Assembly: GCF_017877055.1 (NCBI RefSeq)
Contig: NZ_JAGIPG010000002.1
Coordinates: 496,001-560,000 of the forward strand
Origin: Neorhizobium galegae
Lineage (GTDB): Bacteria > Pseudomonadota > Alphaproteobacteria > Rhizobiales > Rhizobiaceae
DNA length: 64,000 bases
Reading direction: 5' to 3'
The notes beneath the pieces are model-generated. The model was not told where the DNA came from, did not search any database, and saw nothing but the letters and a program-made list of their open reading frames with translations. This document shows, piece after piece, positions 55,480 to 64,000 of this stretch; position 1 is the first letter of the stretch, and each line of letters begins with the position of its first letter. A program made the translations under genes and the position numbers.

Positions 55480-56436
55480 TCAAACCGCGAGGCGCGCGCG
55501 CGCCGCCCGGTATTCGTTTTCCAGCCGGTCGATGAGTTCCGCGACCGGAACCACCGCCTTGACCGCGCCGACGCCTTGGCCTGCCCCCCAGATCTCCTTC
55601 CAGGCCTTCGGCCCGCTGACCGCCTGGTCGAAATCCATCTTGGACGGATCGGCGGCCGGAAGCGCGTCCGGGTCCATGCCGGTGGCAATGATCGAACCCT
55701 TCAGGTAGTTGCCGTGGATGCCGGTGAAATAGTTGGAGTAGACAATGTCGGCAGCATTCGAATCGACGATCATCTGCTTGTAGCCCTCGACGGCGCGTGC
55801 CTCCTTCGTGGCGATGAAGGGCGAGCCGATATAGGCCATGTCGGCGCCCATGGCCTGGGCCGCCAGAATACCGCCGCCGGTGGCGATCGCGCCGGCAAGC
55901 AGCAGCGGCCCGTCGAACCATTCCCGGATCTCCTGCACCAGCGCGAAGGGTGAAAGCGTGCCGGCGTGCCCGCCGGCGCCGGCGGCGACCGCGATCAGCC
56001 CATCGGCGCCCTTGCGGATCGCCGAATTGGCGTGGCGGTTGTTGATGATGTCGTGCAGCACGATGCCGCCATAGGAATGCACGGCGGCATTCACCTCCGG
56101 CACCGCCCCGAGCGAGGAGATGACGATCGGCACCTTGTATTTCACGCACATCATCAGGTCGTGCTCCAGCCGTTTGTTGGAGGTGTGGACGATCTGGTTG
56201 ACGGCAAAGGGCGCGGCGGGCCTGTCCGGGTTGGCAGCATCATAGGTGGCCAGATCCTCGGTGATCATGGCCAGCCATTCGTCGAGCTGGCTTTCGGGCC
56301 GCGCATTGAGGGCGGGGAAGGCGCCGACGATGCCGGCCTTGCATTGCGCCAGCGTCAGTTCCGGATGGGAAATGATGAACAGCGGCGACGCGACCACGGG
56401 CAGGCGGAGCCTGTCCTTGAGGACTGCTGGAAGCAT
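55480..56436 (-). CDS. Nitronate monooxygenase
   Basis: 318 aa FMN TIM barrel (2-nitropropane dioxygenase family). Seen: VASPLFIISHPE at the N-terminus, AGAGGHAGTLSPF (FMN/phosphate site, with the catalytic His in GGHAG), and AGAIATGGGILAAQAMGAD. Oxidises propionate-3-nitronate and other nitronates, so it detoxifies nitro compounds. ATG at 56436. Single gene. Confidence 0.92.
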   Translation of the reverse strand: MLPAVLKDRLRLPVVASPLFIISHPELTLAQCKAGIVGAFPALNARPESQLDEWLAMITEDLATYDAANPDRPAAPFAVNQIVHTSNKRLEHDLMMCVKYKVPIVISSLGAVPEVNAAVHSYGGIVLHDIINNRHANSAIRKGADGLIAVAAGAGGHAGTLSPFALVQEIREWFDGPLLLAGAIATGGGILAAQAMGADMAYIGSPFIATKEARAVEGYKQMIVDSNAADIVYSNYFTGIHGNYLKGSIIATGMDPDALPAADPSKMDFDQAVSGPKAWKEIWGAGQGVGAVKAVVPVAELIDRLENEYRAARARLAV

Positions 56437-56684
56437 GGATCAAAAACCTCCCGATTGACCTTTACGCAAACGTAAGTCCGTCTACCAGATCGGGAACGGC
56501 GCGAAAAGCCGGTGGAAAGATTTTCGCAGCAGAACTTCACGGCGCCCGGCAGAGGCTGCGGACATATCCTGTCCTTATTTTTGGCCATGGTGCAGTCGAA
56601 GGCGGCGCTTGCAGTTCCGCAGCGGAGAGGTTACCGAAACGTAAACTTCCACGCAGTGGGAATGAGTAAGAAGAAGGACCGGCA

Positions 56685-57926
56685 GTGAGCGGTTTGGAAA
56701 CGGCCATCAGGAACGCACTGGATCGCTCGAACCGGGCGGACCGGGAGATCAGGGCACGTATTTATCAGTCGGCGCGCCAGGCGCTGGATGCCGGCCTTCG
56801 CAAGCAGGGCGTCAGCGACCGGCTGATCATCATGCAGCAGCATGAACTGCTGGAGCGGAAGATCCACGAGATCGAGATGGCGGAGGTGCAGCGCCTGGCC
56901 GAACCGGCGGCTGAATCCGTTGTCGAGCTCGATCCGGAGCTGCCATATGCCACGGAATCCATGGCGGTAGAGTCTCCGGCCATGGAGGCTCGCCCACGGC
57001 CGGAAGCGCCGCAAAGGTCTGTGGCACCACCGCCTGTAGCGCCGCCCATCGATACCGTTTCAGGCGAGACGCGCTCCCCCGCTCTAGCTGCTGCGGCTAT
57101 GTCCTCGGGGGATCTCGGCGGTGTCAGCCCCGCGCGCGGTGAGCGGATCGAAGCCGAGCAATTCGAACCGGCACCTCAGACGAAAGCGGCAAAGCCGGGC
57201 AAGACGAACAAAACGAACAAGGGCGCCCGCCCGTCCACCGATAGCGGACTGGATGTCCCCCCGGAACGGGCTGCGAAACCCCGAAAGCGTCGTGGTTTCC
57301 TGTCGCATCTCCTGACCTGGATCATCACCCTTGGCATGGTCGGCGGTGCCTGCTGGTGGTTTTACCAATCCGGCATGGTGCAATCGATCATCGAGGAAGC
57401 AATGAAATCGGCCGATCGCTCCGTGGCGGGCCAGGGAGCGGGAGGCCCCGTCGCCTTCGATCCGCGCCGCGGTTTTTCCGATGAATGGGTGGAAATCTTC
57501 GTACCCGCCAAGGCGGCGGAAATGAAGGCCGGCGGCCAGGCGAAAGTCGAGGCGGTGGCCGCCTCGGAAGGGCAGGCTGTACGCATCGCATCGGCGACGT
57601 CAGGCGAGGGCGGCGATGTCTCGGTCGAAGTGCCACCGGAAGTGCTGCGCGAAATGGCCGGCAAGAGTTCGACGGTGGCGCTGACCCTGCAGTCGGGGCA
57701 GGACAGTTCCGTGCAGCTGTCGGTCCGCTGCGATTTCGGGAGCCTCGGCAACTGCAGCCGTCATCGCTTCACGGCAACGCAGGAGAAGCTGGAGGCGCTC
57801 TTCCGGGTGACCTTCGAGCGGTCGCTTGCCCCCAACCGGCCCGGCCGCCTGGTCTTCAACAGCGGTATCGACGGCGCGAACCGGGCGGTGCTGCTCTATT
57901 CGGTACGCATCCTGCCCGGCCAATGA
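56685..57926 (+). CDS. Membrane-anchored protein of unknown function
   Basis: 413 aa. Cytoplasmic helical N-terminus (about 1-70), Pro/Ala-rich linker with basic stretches (KPGKTNKTNKGARP), one membrane helix (about 207-228, HLLTWIITLGMVGGACWWFY) and a C-terminal domain (about 255-413) with beta-rich pattern and Cys345/Cys353-type residues. GTG start after AAGAAGGACC. I do not recognise a family; the layout suggests a bitopic protein with a periplasmic domain. Ends 4 bp before the ppk2 stop. Confidence 0.75.
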   Translation: MSGLETAIRNALDRSNRADREIRARIYQSARQALDAGLRKQGVSDRLIIMQQHELLERKIHEIEMAEVQRLAEPAAESVVELDPELPYATESMAVESPAMEARPRPEAPQRSVAPPPVAPPIDTVSGETRSPALAAAAMSSGDLGGVSPARGERIEAEQFEPAPQTKAAKPGKTNKTNKGARPSTDSGLDVPPERAAKPRKRRGFLSHLLTWIITLGMVGGACWWFYQSGMVQSIIEEAMKSADRSVAGQGAGGPVAFDPRRGFSDEWVEIFVPAKAAEMKAGGQAKVEAVAASEGQAVRIASATSGEGGDVSVEVPPEVLREMAGKSSTVALTLQSGQDSSVQLSVRCDFGSLGNCSRHRFTATQEKLEALFRVTFERSLAPNRPGRLVFNSGIDGANRAVLLYSVRILPGQ

Positions 57927-57929
57927 TCT

Positions 57930-58811
57930 CTATAGAAGGAACTTCGGGCCGAAACCGAAGATCTTGTCGTCGATCTCGCCGATAGCGTCCGTGTCCTTGC
58001 CCTCGTAGTCGAGCGACAGCAGGATATGGCGAATGAGGTTGAGGCGGGCGCGGCGCTTGTCGTTGGCCCGCACGACGGCCCATGGTGTCTCCTTGTTGTG
58101 GGTCCTTTCAAGCATCGCGTCGCGTTTCTCGGTGTAGTCGTCCCACTTGTTGAACGCGGCGATATCCATCGGCGACAGTTTCCAGATCTTGAGCGGATCG
58201 TGCCGCCGGTCATGGAAACGCTTGAGCTGCATCTCGCGGCCGATATCCAGCCAGAACTTGAAGAAGATGATGCCTTCGTCGGAAATCGTGTCTTCGAAGC
58301 GCGGAACCGCCTTCATGAAATCCTTGTATTGTTCCGGCGTGCAGAAGCCCATCACCGGCTCGACCCCGGCTCGGTTGTACCAGGAGCGGTCGAAGAGCAC
58401 GATCTCCCCCGAGGTCGGGAAATGCGAGATGTAGCGCTGGAAATACCACTGGCCAGCCTCGGTCTCCGTCGGTTTGTTGAGCGCCACCACACGGGCCGAA
58501 CGGGGATTGAGATAGGCATTGATCGAAAAGATCGTGCCGCCCTTGCCGGCCGCATCACGGCCCTCGAACAGCGCCATCATCCGCTTGCCGGTCGCCTTCA
58601 GCCAGAACTGCACCTTGACGAGTTCGACCTGCAGCTTTTCGAGCTGCTTTGCGTATTTGTCCTTGTTCAGCTTGTCGTCATAGGGATATCCACCGGAGCC
58701 GAGGGCATGTTCCTCAATCCAGGCCGGCAGTACCGGGTCGTCGATATCGAACCGCTTGAGCTTGCCGTTGATGTCGATGTTGACTGCCCGGCTTCCGGTT
58801 TCATCCGCCAT
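57930..58811 (-). CDS. ppk2: Polyphosphate kinase 2
   Basis: 293 aa. Walker [14 protein letters not shown] (about 79-91), the family [17 protein letters not shown] (Walker B-like) and the lid with [17 protein letters not shown] are complete. PPK2 moves phosphate between polyphosphate and nucleotides, mainly GDP/ADP. It lies just upstream of the Pho genes in the opposite direction, consistent with phosphate metabolism. Confidence 0.95.
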   Translation of the reverse strand: MADETGSRAVNIDINGKLKRFDIDDPVLPAWIEEHALGSGGYPYDDKLNKDKYAKQLEKLQVELVKVQFWLKATGKRMMALFEGRDAAGKGGTIFSINAYLNPRSARVVALNKPTETEAGQWYFQRYISHFPTSGEIVLFDRSWYNRAGVEPVMGFCTPEQYKDFMKAVPRFEDTISDEGIIFFKFWLDIGREMQLKRFHDRRHDPLKIWKLSPMDIAAFNKWDDYTEKRDAMLERTHNKETPWAVVRANDKRRARLNLIRHILLSLDYEGKDTDAIGEIDDKIFGFGPKFLL

Positions 58812-58934
58812 GATAATGCTTCCTTCTATCGATCCGCCTTACGGGCGCTAGCCGATATGTAACGCAAGTTCGAAATTCCGCTACAGTTCGGATAGCGCCA
58901 TTTTTCCCAATATCCCACTGGAAGCGATGTATAT

Positions 58935-58952
58935 CTGTCATGCAAGGGATAT
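58935..58952 (+). promoter_or_regulatory. Half PhoB box upstream of phoR
   Basis: CTGTCAT at 58935-58941, then 4 bp and a poor second repeat GGGATAT. Only the first half matches the Pho box consensus (CTGTCATNNNNCTGTCAC). It is 20-37 bp before the phoR ATG. Confidence 0.3.
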
Positions 58953-58971
58953 ATGAGCGCGTGTTCAACCT

Positions 58972-60273
58972 ATGAAAGCTGCGGGTCTATCTGTGGAGTC
59001 GGTACTGGAGAAATGGCGTCGGGGCCTGGGCAGGCTCGTTGCGAGGGCTCGCCAGGAGCGACCTCTGTTGCTGCTTCTGACCCTTCTGGCGATGATCGCC
59101 TTTCTGATCGGTATGGACTGGGTGGGCGTCCTCGTGGGCTGGCTGCTCCTGGTGCTGGTCGTCGTTGGCCGCAAGCCTGCCGCTCTTCCTCCGCCGGTGC
59201 TCGAGGTCGTCGAGAAAGAGCAGCCGGGCTTTCAGCCACTGCCTCAGGTGGCGGCAACGCTGGGTGCCTTGGATATCCCGGCTTTCGTGCTCGGCGAGGA
59301 CGTCACGGTCCTCTATCAGAACAAGGCTGCCGAAAGGGCCTTTGGAATTCTTTCTCCCGGTTCGCATCTTTCGGCGCGGCTTCGGTCCCCGGGCATTCTC
59401 GACATGGTGCGGGAGACCATTGCCACCGACGAGCCCAACCAGATCGAGCATTCCGAGCGGCTGCCTTCCGAGCGCGTCTATACCCTGCGTATTGCGCCCA
59501 TCGATCTCGGCAAGCCGATGCAGCAAAGCTCCGAAGGCGTGGCGCAGAAGCTCTATCTGCTCTCCTTCCGGGACATTTCGGAATTGCGCCGCATCGATCG
59601 GATGCGCTCGGATTTCGTCGCCAATGCCAGCCATGAGCTGCGCACACCGCTTGCCTCGCTGCGAGGCTTTATCGAGACCCTGCAAGGGCCGGCGCGCTCC
59701 GATCCCGCCGCGCATGAGCGGTTCCTCGCCATCATGTTCGACCAGGCGACGCGCATGAGCCGTCTTGTCGACGACCTCATGTCGCTGTCGCGCCTGGAGC
59801 TCAAATCCCATATCGCACCGGACCAGACGATCGACCTGAAGCCGCTGATCGGTCATGTGCGGGACGCGCTGGTTCCGCTCGCCGACGACCTCGGGGTTGA
59901 AATCCGCACGCACCTGCCGGAAGGCAAGGTGGAGGTTCTCGGCGATCGCGACGAACTCGTCCAGGTTTTCGAAAACCTGATCGAGAACGCCTGCAAATAC
60001 GGCCAGGAAGGCAAGTTCGTGGACGTCTATCTGCGCAACGGCGCCTCCGATCCGGTGGAAGTGACCGTCGTCGACCAGGGACCGGGCATTCCGGCCGAGC
60101 ACGTTCCGAGGCTGACCGAGCGCTTCTACCGGGTCAGTGTGGCCGACAGCCGCTCCAAGAAAGGGACTGGCCTCGGCCTGGCAATTGTCAAGCACATCCT
60201 AACCCGCCACAGAGCACGTCTGATCGTGAAGTCGGAAGTTGGCAAGGGAAGTCAGTTCACCGTCAGGTTCTGA
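58972..60273 (+). CDS. phoR: Phosphate regulon sensor kinase PhoR
   Basis: 433 aa. Two N-terminal hydrophobic segments (about 30-48 and 50-66), a PAS-like domain (about 98-200) and DHp with His221 in ASHELRTPLAS, then the catalytic domain (N-box VFENLIENACKYG, G1 VDQGPGIP, G2 KGTGLGLAI). Assigned as PhoR from its position before pstSCA. It phosphorylates PhoB under phosphate limitation. The ATG at 58972 gives this N-terminus. Confidence 0.93.
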   Translation: MKAAGLSVESVLEKWRRGLGRLVARARQERPLLLLLTLLAMIAFLIGMDWVGVLVGWLLLVLVVVGRKPAALPPPVLEVVEKEQPGFQPLPQVAATLGALDIPAFVLGEDVTVLYQNKAAERAFGILSPGSHLSARLRSPGILDMVRETIATDEPNQIEHSERLPSERVYTLRIAPIDLGKPMQQSSEGVAQKLYLLSFRDISELRRIDRMRSDFVANASHELRTPLASLRGFIETLQGPARSDPAAHERFLAIMFDQATRMSRLVDDLMSLSRLELKSHIAPDQTIDLKPLIGHVRDALVPLADDLGVEIRTHLPEGKVEVLGDRDELVQVFENLIENACKYGQEGKFVDVYLRNGASDPVEVTVVDQGPGIPAEHVPRLTERFYRVSVADSRSKKGTGLGLAIVKHILTRHRARLIVKSEVGKGSQFTVRF

Positions 60274-60335
60274 CATAAAACCTTCTCGCTGCAAAGCTGT
60301 GCATTAATTTTATATTGAAATACCAATAGGTTGAT

Positions 60336-60365
60336 ATGTCATAAATGTTTCACTGAACTGACATA
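60336..60365 (+). promoter_or_regulatory. PhoB (Pho) boxes upstream of pstS
   Basis: Three heptamers spaced 11 bp apart: TGTCATA (60337), TTTCACT (60348) and TGACATA (60359). The 18-bp stretch 60336-60353 matches the Pho box consensus CTGTCATAAATCTGTCAC at 14 or 15 of 18 positions. About 115-130 bp before the pstS ATG. Confidence 0.8.
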
Positions 60366-60467
60366 AAAGAGAGAGGCTACAGCGGCTAAGACAAGCGGGC
60401 CGAGCGTTGGCGAGAGCGAGAGCCAGCGCCGTCCGCATTCACACAAGCCCATGACGGGAGATTCCTC

Positions 60468-61502
60468 ATGAACATCCTTAAACTCTCTGCAGCTGCCTTG
60501 GTGGCCTCTGTTGCGTTTGCCGGCGCCGCCGCCGCACGCGACCAGGTCCAGGTTGCCGGTTCCTCCACCGTTCTTCCCTACGCGAAGATCGTTGCCGAAG
60601 CTTTCGGCGAAGCCTTCCCGAAGTTCAAGACCCCGATCGTTGAGTCGGGCGGCACCGGCGCTGGCCTCAAGGAATTCTGCAAGGGCGTCGGCGAAGCCAC
60701 GATCGACATTGCAAATGCGTCCCGCGCGATCAACAAGTCTGAAGCCGAAGCCTGCAAGGCGGCCGGCGTCACCGACGTCCAGGAAATCCGCATCGGTTAC
60801 GACGGCATCGTTTTCGCGACTGCCAGCAGCAACGGCGAGATGAAGCTCGAGCCGAAGGACATCTACAAGGCTCTCGCCGCTCAGGTCGTGGTTGACGGCA
60901 AGCTCGTCGCCAACCCCTACAAGAACTGGTCGGAGATCAACCCGACGCTTCCGAAGGGTCCGATCGCCGCCTACATCCCGGGCGAAAAGCACGGCACCCG
61001 CGAAGTTTTCGAACTGAACGTGCTTGCCGCAGGCTGCAAGGACGCCGGTGCCACCGACGTCATCGCCAAGGAAATCGCTGACAAGGCTGCCCAGGGCAAG
61101 GCTTGCGTTGCTGTTCGCAAGGACGGCGTCGCTGTGGACATCGACGGCGACTACACCGAGACGCTCGCTCGTATCGCTGCCAACAAGACCGGCGTCGGCG
61201 TGTTCGGCCTCGCTTTCTACGAAAACAACGCCGACAAGCTGAAGGTCGCCACCATGCGCGGCATCAAGCCGTCCGCGGCAACGATCGCTGACGGCACCTA
61301 TCCGGTTTCCCGTCCGCTGTTCTTCTACGTCAAGAAGGCTCACCTGGGCGTCGTCCCGGGCCTCAAGGAATACGTCGAATTCTTCCTCTCCGACGACATG
61401 ATCGGCCCGGACTCGCCGCTCGTCGAGTATGGCCTGGTTGCCGCCCCGGACGCACAGCGCGAGCAGGCCCGCAAGGATTTCACCGCTGGCAAGACGATGT
61501 AA
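60468..61502 (+). CDS. pstS: Phosphate ABC transporter substrate-binding protein
   Basis: 344 aa. Signal peptide (LSAAALVASVAFAGAAAA, cleaved near residue 23), phosphate-binding loop VAGSSTVLPYA, ESGGTGAGLKEF and ANASRAINKSE. Binds phosphate in the periplasm for PstCAB. Preceded by GGGAGA. Separated from pstC by a terminator-like hairpin, so it is probably expressed more than the permease genes. Confidence 0.97.
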   Translation: MNILKLSAAALVASVAFAGAAAARDQVQVAGSSTVLPYAKIVAEAFGEAFPKFKTPIVESGGTGAGLKEFCKGVGEATIDIANASRAINKSEAEACKAAGVTDVQEIRIGYDGIVFATASSNGEMKLEPKDIYKALAAQVVVDGKLVANPYKNWSEINPTLPKGPIAAYIPGEKHGTREVFELNVLAAGCKDAGATDVIAKEIADKAAQGKACVAVRKDGVAVDIDGDYTETLARIAANKTGVGVFGLAFYENNADKLKVATMRGIKPSAATIADGTYPVSRPLFFYVKKAHLGVVPGLKEYVEFFLSDDMIGPDSPLVEYGLVAAPDAQREQARKDFTAGKTM

Positions 61503-61511
61503 TCGAAAGAC

Positions 61512-61534
61512 CGGCGCCGCTTTTGGCGGCGCCG
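61512..61534 (+). terminator. Intra-operon terminator between pstS and pstC
   Basis: 9-bp arms CGGCGCCGC and GCGGCGCCG with loop TTTTG, followed by TTTTCTCTT. Located 9 bp after the pstS stop. Confidence 0.8.
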
Positions 61535-61690
61535 TTTTCTCTTCCCGCCGAAGGCTCTTGCATCGGCGTGGATCGTCGGCTTTGCGGTGATGATGTTGCC
61601 GCAAGGCGCGGCGGCGAATGCGATCGGTTCCGATGAACGGAGCTGGGCGGTGATGGGTTGCCGCCGAAGGCGGTACGCCGGGGGATTAAG

Positions 61691-63175
61691 ATGAACACAT
61701 CACTAATATTATTGATTTTGGCGATAATCGGCATAGCCGGTTACGTCACCGGTGCCCGGCATGCGATGGCGCTGGCCGGAGGGATTTCCTCCAAACTTCA
61801 TTCGCGGCCGGGATATTACGGTTCTTTTGTCGCTGTCTGGGCGATCTTGCCGGCCGCCGTCATTCTCTTTGTCTGGCTGGTCGCCAGCCCCATGTATATC
61901 AGCTCCTCGGTACGCGGTGCGTTTCCCGAAGAGGTGAAAACCCAATCGCAGGCCGAGCAAGGCCTGAGCTACGGCATGATTACCTCGATCGCCCGAGGAA
62001 TGAATGCATTGACCGGCGACGAGATTGCCCGCGTCGAGAACAATCCGGTGGAGCTGCGTACTGCGCTTGGTGCCAAGGGCGTTCCGCTTGCAGGCGATCC
62101 GCAGCCTTTCATGGTCAAGGCCGCTGCCGATCTGAACAGGATGACCTTCGTCAGCCGTATCCTCATGACGATCGTCGTCCTGGGGGCTTCCATTGGCGGC
62201 GCCTTCGTCGCCTATCGCCAGATCGCGCCGCGCTTCCGCGCTCGCAATCGGGTGGAAAAAGTCATTCTCGGAAGTCTCGTCGTGGCCTCCTCGATCGCCA
62301 TTCTGACCACGGTTGGAATCGTCGCGTCGATGCTGACGGAAGCTGCCCACTTCTTCACCGCCATTCCGGCCTGGGAATTCTTCTTCGGCACGGTATGGGA
62401 TCCGCGTTTTGCGGCTGCCGGTTCGGGTGGCTCCGAAGGTCAGTTCGGCCTCATTCCGCTGCTGCTCGGCACGCTCTATATCGGTTTCGTCGCAATGCTC
62501 TTCGCGGTTCCGATCGGCCTCTTTTCGGCAATCTACATGTCGGAATACGCCTCGCCGAAAGTCCGCGCGGTTGCCAAGCCGCTGCTCGAAGTGCTCGCCG
62601 GCATTCCGACCATCGTCTACGGCTTCTTCGCATTGACGACCGTCGGTCCGTTCCTTCGCGACATTTCTTCGCAGCTGAACGGCCTCGTCACCGGCGACTA
62701 TGCCAACTTCATCCAGGCACAGAGCGTTCTGACGGCCGGTTTCGTCATGGGCATCATGCTGATCCCCTACGTCTCCTCGCTGTCGGACGATATCATCACT
62801 GCAGTGCCGCGTGCCCTGCGTGACGGTTCGCTCGGCCTCGGCGCCACCCGTTCGGAAACCATCAAGAAGGTCGTCCTGCCGGCTGCTCTGCCGGGCATCG
62901 TCGGCGCGCTTCTGATGACGGCGTCGCGCGCCGTCGGTGAAACCATGATCGTCGTGCTTGCGGCCGGCGTCGCCGCCCGTCTGCAGATCAATCCGTTCGA
63001 GCCGATGACGACCGTGACGGTCAAGATCGTCAACCAGCTGACGGGTGACCTCGAGTTCACCTCGCCGCAGACCCTGGTTGCGTTCGCGCTGGGCATCACG
63101 CTGTTCGCTATCACGCTTTGCCTCAACATCTACGCGCTTTATATCGTGCGCAAATACCGGGAGCAGTACGAATGA
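61691..63175 (+). CDS. pstC: Phosphate ABC transporter permease PstC
   Basis: 494 aa, longer than E. coli PstC because of an N-terminal extension with two membrane segments and a periplasmic loop (rhizobial form). The permease core has the EAA-type loop GLGATRSETIKKVVLPAALP. ATG at 61691; an upstream in-frame start at 61658 is not needed. It overlaps pstA by 4 bp. Confidence 0.95.
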   Translation: MNTSLILLILAIIGIAGYVTGARHAMALAGGISSKLHSRPGYYGSFVAVWAILPAAVILFVWLVASPMYISSSVRGAFPEEVKTQSQAEQGLSYGMITSIARGMNALTGDEIARVENNPVELRTALGAKGVPLAGDPQPFMVKAAADLNRMTFVSRILMTIVVLGASIGGAFVAYRQIAPRFRARNRVEKVILGSLVVASSIAILTTVGIVASMLTEAAHFFTAIPAWEFFFGTVWDPRFAAAGSGGSEGQFGLIPLLLGTLYIGFVAMLFAVPIGLFSAIYMSEYASPKVRAVAKPLLEVLAGIPTIVYGFFALTTVGPFLRDISSQLNGLVTGDYANFIQAQSVLTAGFVMGIMLIPYVSSLSDDIITAVPRALRDGSLGLGATRSETIKKVVLPAALPGIVGALLMTASRAVGETMIVVLAAGVAARLQINPFEPMTTVTVKIVNQLTGDLEFTSPQTLVAFALGITLFAITLCLNIYALYIVRKYREQYE

Positions 63176-64000
63176 CCGATGTGGTTTCTCCCGCCGCCGG
63201 CATCCCCAGGGCCAAGTCCGTCCGTCGCGATATCGGCATCAAGCGCCGTTACGCCGCCGAGCGTCGCTTCCGTGCCTATGGCATCGCCGCGCTTTCCTTC
63301 GGCATCATCTTCCTGATGCTTCTGCTGTGGTCGGTGGTCTCCAAGGGATACACCGCCTTCCAGCAGACCATGATCACCATGCCGGTCGAATTTTCGCAGC
63401 AGATCATCGATCCGCAGAACGAACGTGCCACCAATCCGCAGAAGCTGATGACTGCGAACTACCCGGTCGTCGCCCGCAACGCTCTCGCCAAGCTGCTCAA
63501 CGTCAGCGTCGACGATCGTGTTGCATCCCGCGCGATCGGCCAGATGCTGTCGGATGGCGTCCGCGTCCAGCTGCGCGACCTGGTGGTCGCCAATCCGGCG
63601 ATCATCGGCACGACGCAGACGGTAAGACTGCTTGCCTCAGGCGATATCGACTCGGCCTACAAGGGCCAGATCGACCTCGACGTCGGCCAGGAGAACCGCA
63701 AGATCAACGACCAGCAGCTCGGCTGGATGAAGCAGCTCTCCGATAGCGGCGCGCTTGCCAAGCACTTCAACAGCGGCATTTTCGTCAACGGCGCATCGAG
63801 CCGTCCGGAAGCGGCCGGCGTCGGCGTCGCGCTCATCGGTTCGTTCTACATGATGCTGATCGTGCTCGTCCTGTCGCTGCCGATCGGCGTCGCAGCCTCG
63901 ATCTATCTCGAGGAATTCGCACCGAAGAACAAGTTCACCGACTTGATCGAGGTGAATATCAACAACCTCGCGGCCGTTCCCTCGATCGTCTACGGTCTGC
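63172..64000 (+). CDS. pstA: Phosphate ABC transporter permease PstA, 3' end cut by window
   Basis: Starts MTDVVSPAAGIPRAKS at 63172, overlapping the pstC stop (ATGA). One membrane segment about residues 39-60, then a long periplasmic-type insertion (DUF3333-like N-terminal domain) and the permease core beginning with LPIGVAASIYLEEFAPKN and NLAAVPSIVYG. The window ends here. pstB and phoU would be expected next. Confidence 0.93.
   Translation, partial: MTDVVSPAAGIPRAKSVRRDIGIKRRYAAERRFRAYGIAALSFGIIFLMLLLWSVVSKGYTAFQQTMITMPVEFSQQIIDPQNERATNPQKLMTANYPVVARNALAKLLNVSVDDRVASRAIGQMLSDGVRVQLRDLVVANPAIIGTTQTVRLLASGDIDSAYKGQIDLDVGQENRKINDQQLGWMKQLSDSGALAKHFNSGIFVNGASSRPEAAGVGVALIGSFYMMLIVLVLSLPIGVAASIYLEEFAPKNKFTDLIEVNINNLAAVPSIVYGL

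Overview
The window looks like chromosomal DNA of an alphaproteobacterium of the Rhizobiaceae (Rhizobium/Agrobacterium/Ensifer relatives). It is GC-rich and densely coding. It carries gene orders typical of that group: def-fmt-truA convergent with dapD-dapE, rpmH-rnpA-yidC-yihA-argB, and phoR-pstS-pstC-pstA. The identification rests on reading proteins and synteny by eye; no database search was run.

Layout. 1-8 kb: rmuC (cut by the window edge), def-fmt-truA, two tandem membrane paralogues, dapE-dapD, a LOG-family gene and a decayed coiled-coil gene. 8-20.7 kb: EF-hand protein, HAD nucleotidase, EamA transporter, PEP mutase-like enzyme, argB, fasciclin protein, the yihA/yidC/rnpA/rpmH block, a chemoreceptor and a sensor kinase. 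20.8-29.3 kb: tRNA-Arg(ACG), a LysR regulator divergent from a PNPOx-like gene, a SnoaL/DUF1348-type gene broken by an in-frame TAG, a GT39-like membrane protein, an SDR plus proline-racemase-family pair, a Sel1 protein and pyrC. 29.5-38.9 kb: GGDEF protein, pyrE, fructokinase, methyltransferase, pgi, DUF900 hydrolase, fadD and a PRC-barrel gene behind an EcfG-type promoter. 39-43 kb: a GNAT protein facing an operon of carrier protein, adenylate-forming ligase and NadE-like synthetase. 43-52.6 kb: exonuclease III, a double GNAT and a probable aromatic-acid catabolic region (D-2-hydroxyacid dehydrogenase, FAD oxidase, DapA-like aldolase, RraA-like aldolase, MetE-like protein, alpha/beta hydrolase, LigA, LigB, YciI-like).

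The most notable feature is a 2.6-kb insertion in a tRNA-Thr(CGT) gene (52700-55319). It is bounded by 48-bp perfect direct repeats and has a lower GC content than its surroundings. It carries a complete retron: a predicted msr-msd RNA, a nucleoside-deoxyribosyltransferase-like effector and a retron reverse transcriptase (NAxxH, YADD and VTG motifs). This is the order of the Sen2/St85 and Eco1/Ec86-type (type II-A-like) anti-phage retrons. No integrase is visible inside the repeats, so it looks like a minimal, non-autonomous defence cargo unit.

The window ends with a nitronate monooxygenase, a membrane-anchored protein of unknown role, PPK2 and the phosphate-starvation block phoR-pstSCA, with a good PhoB box before pstS.
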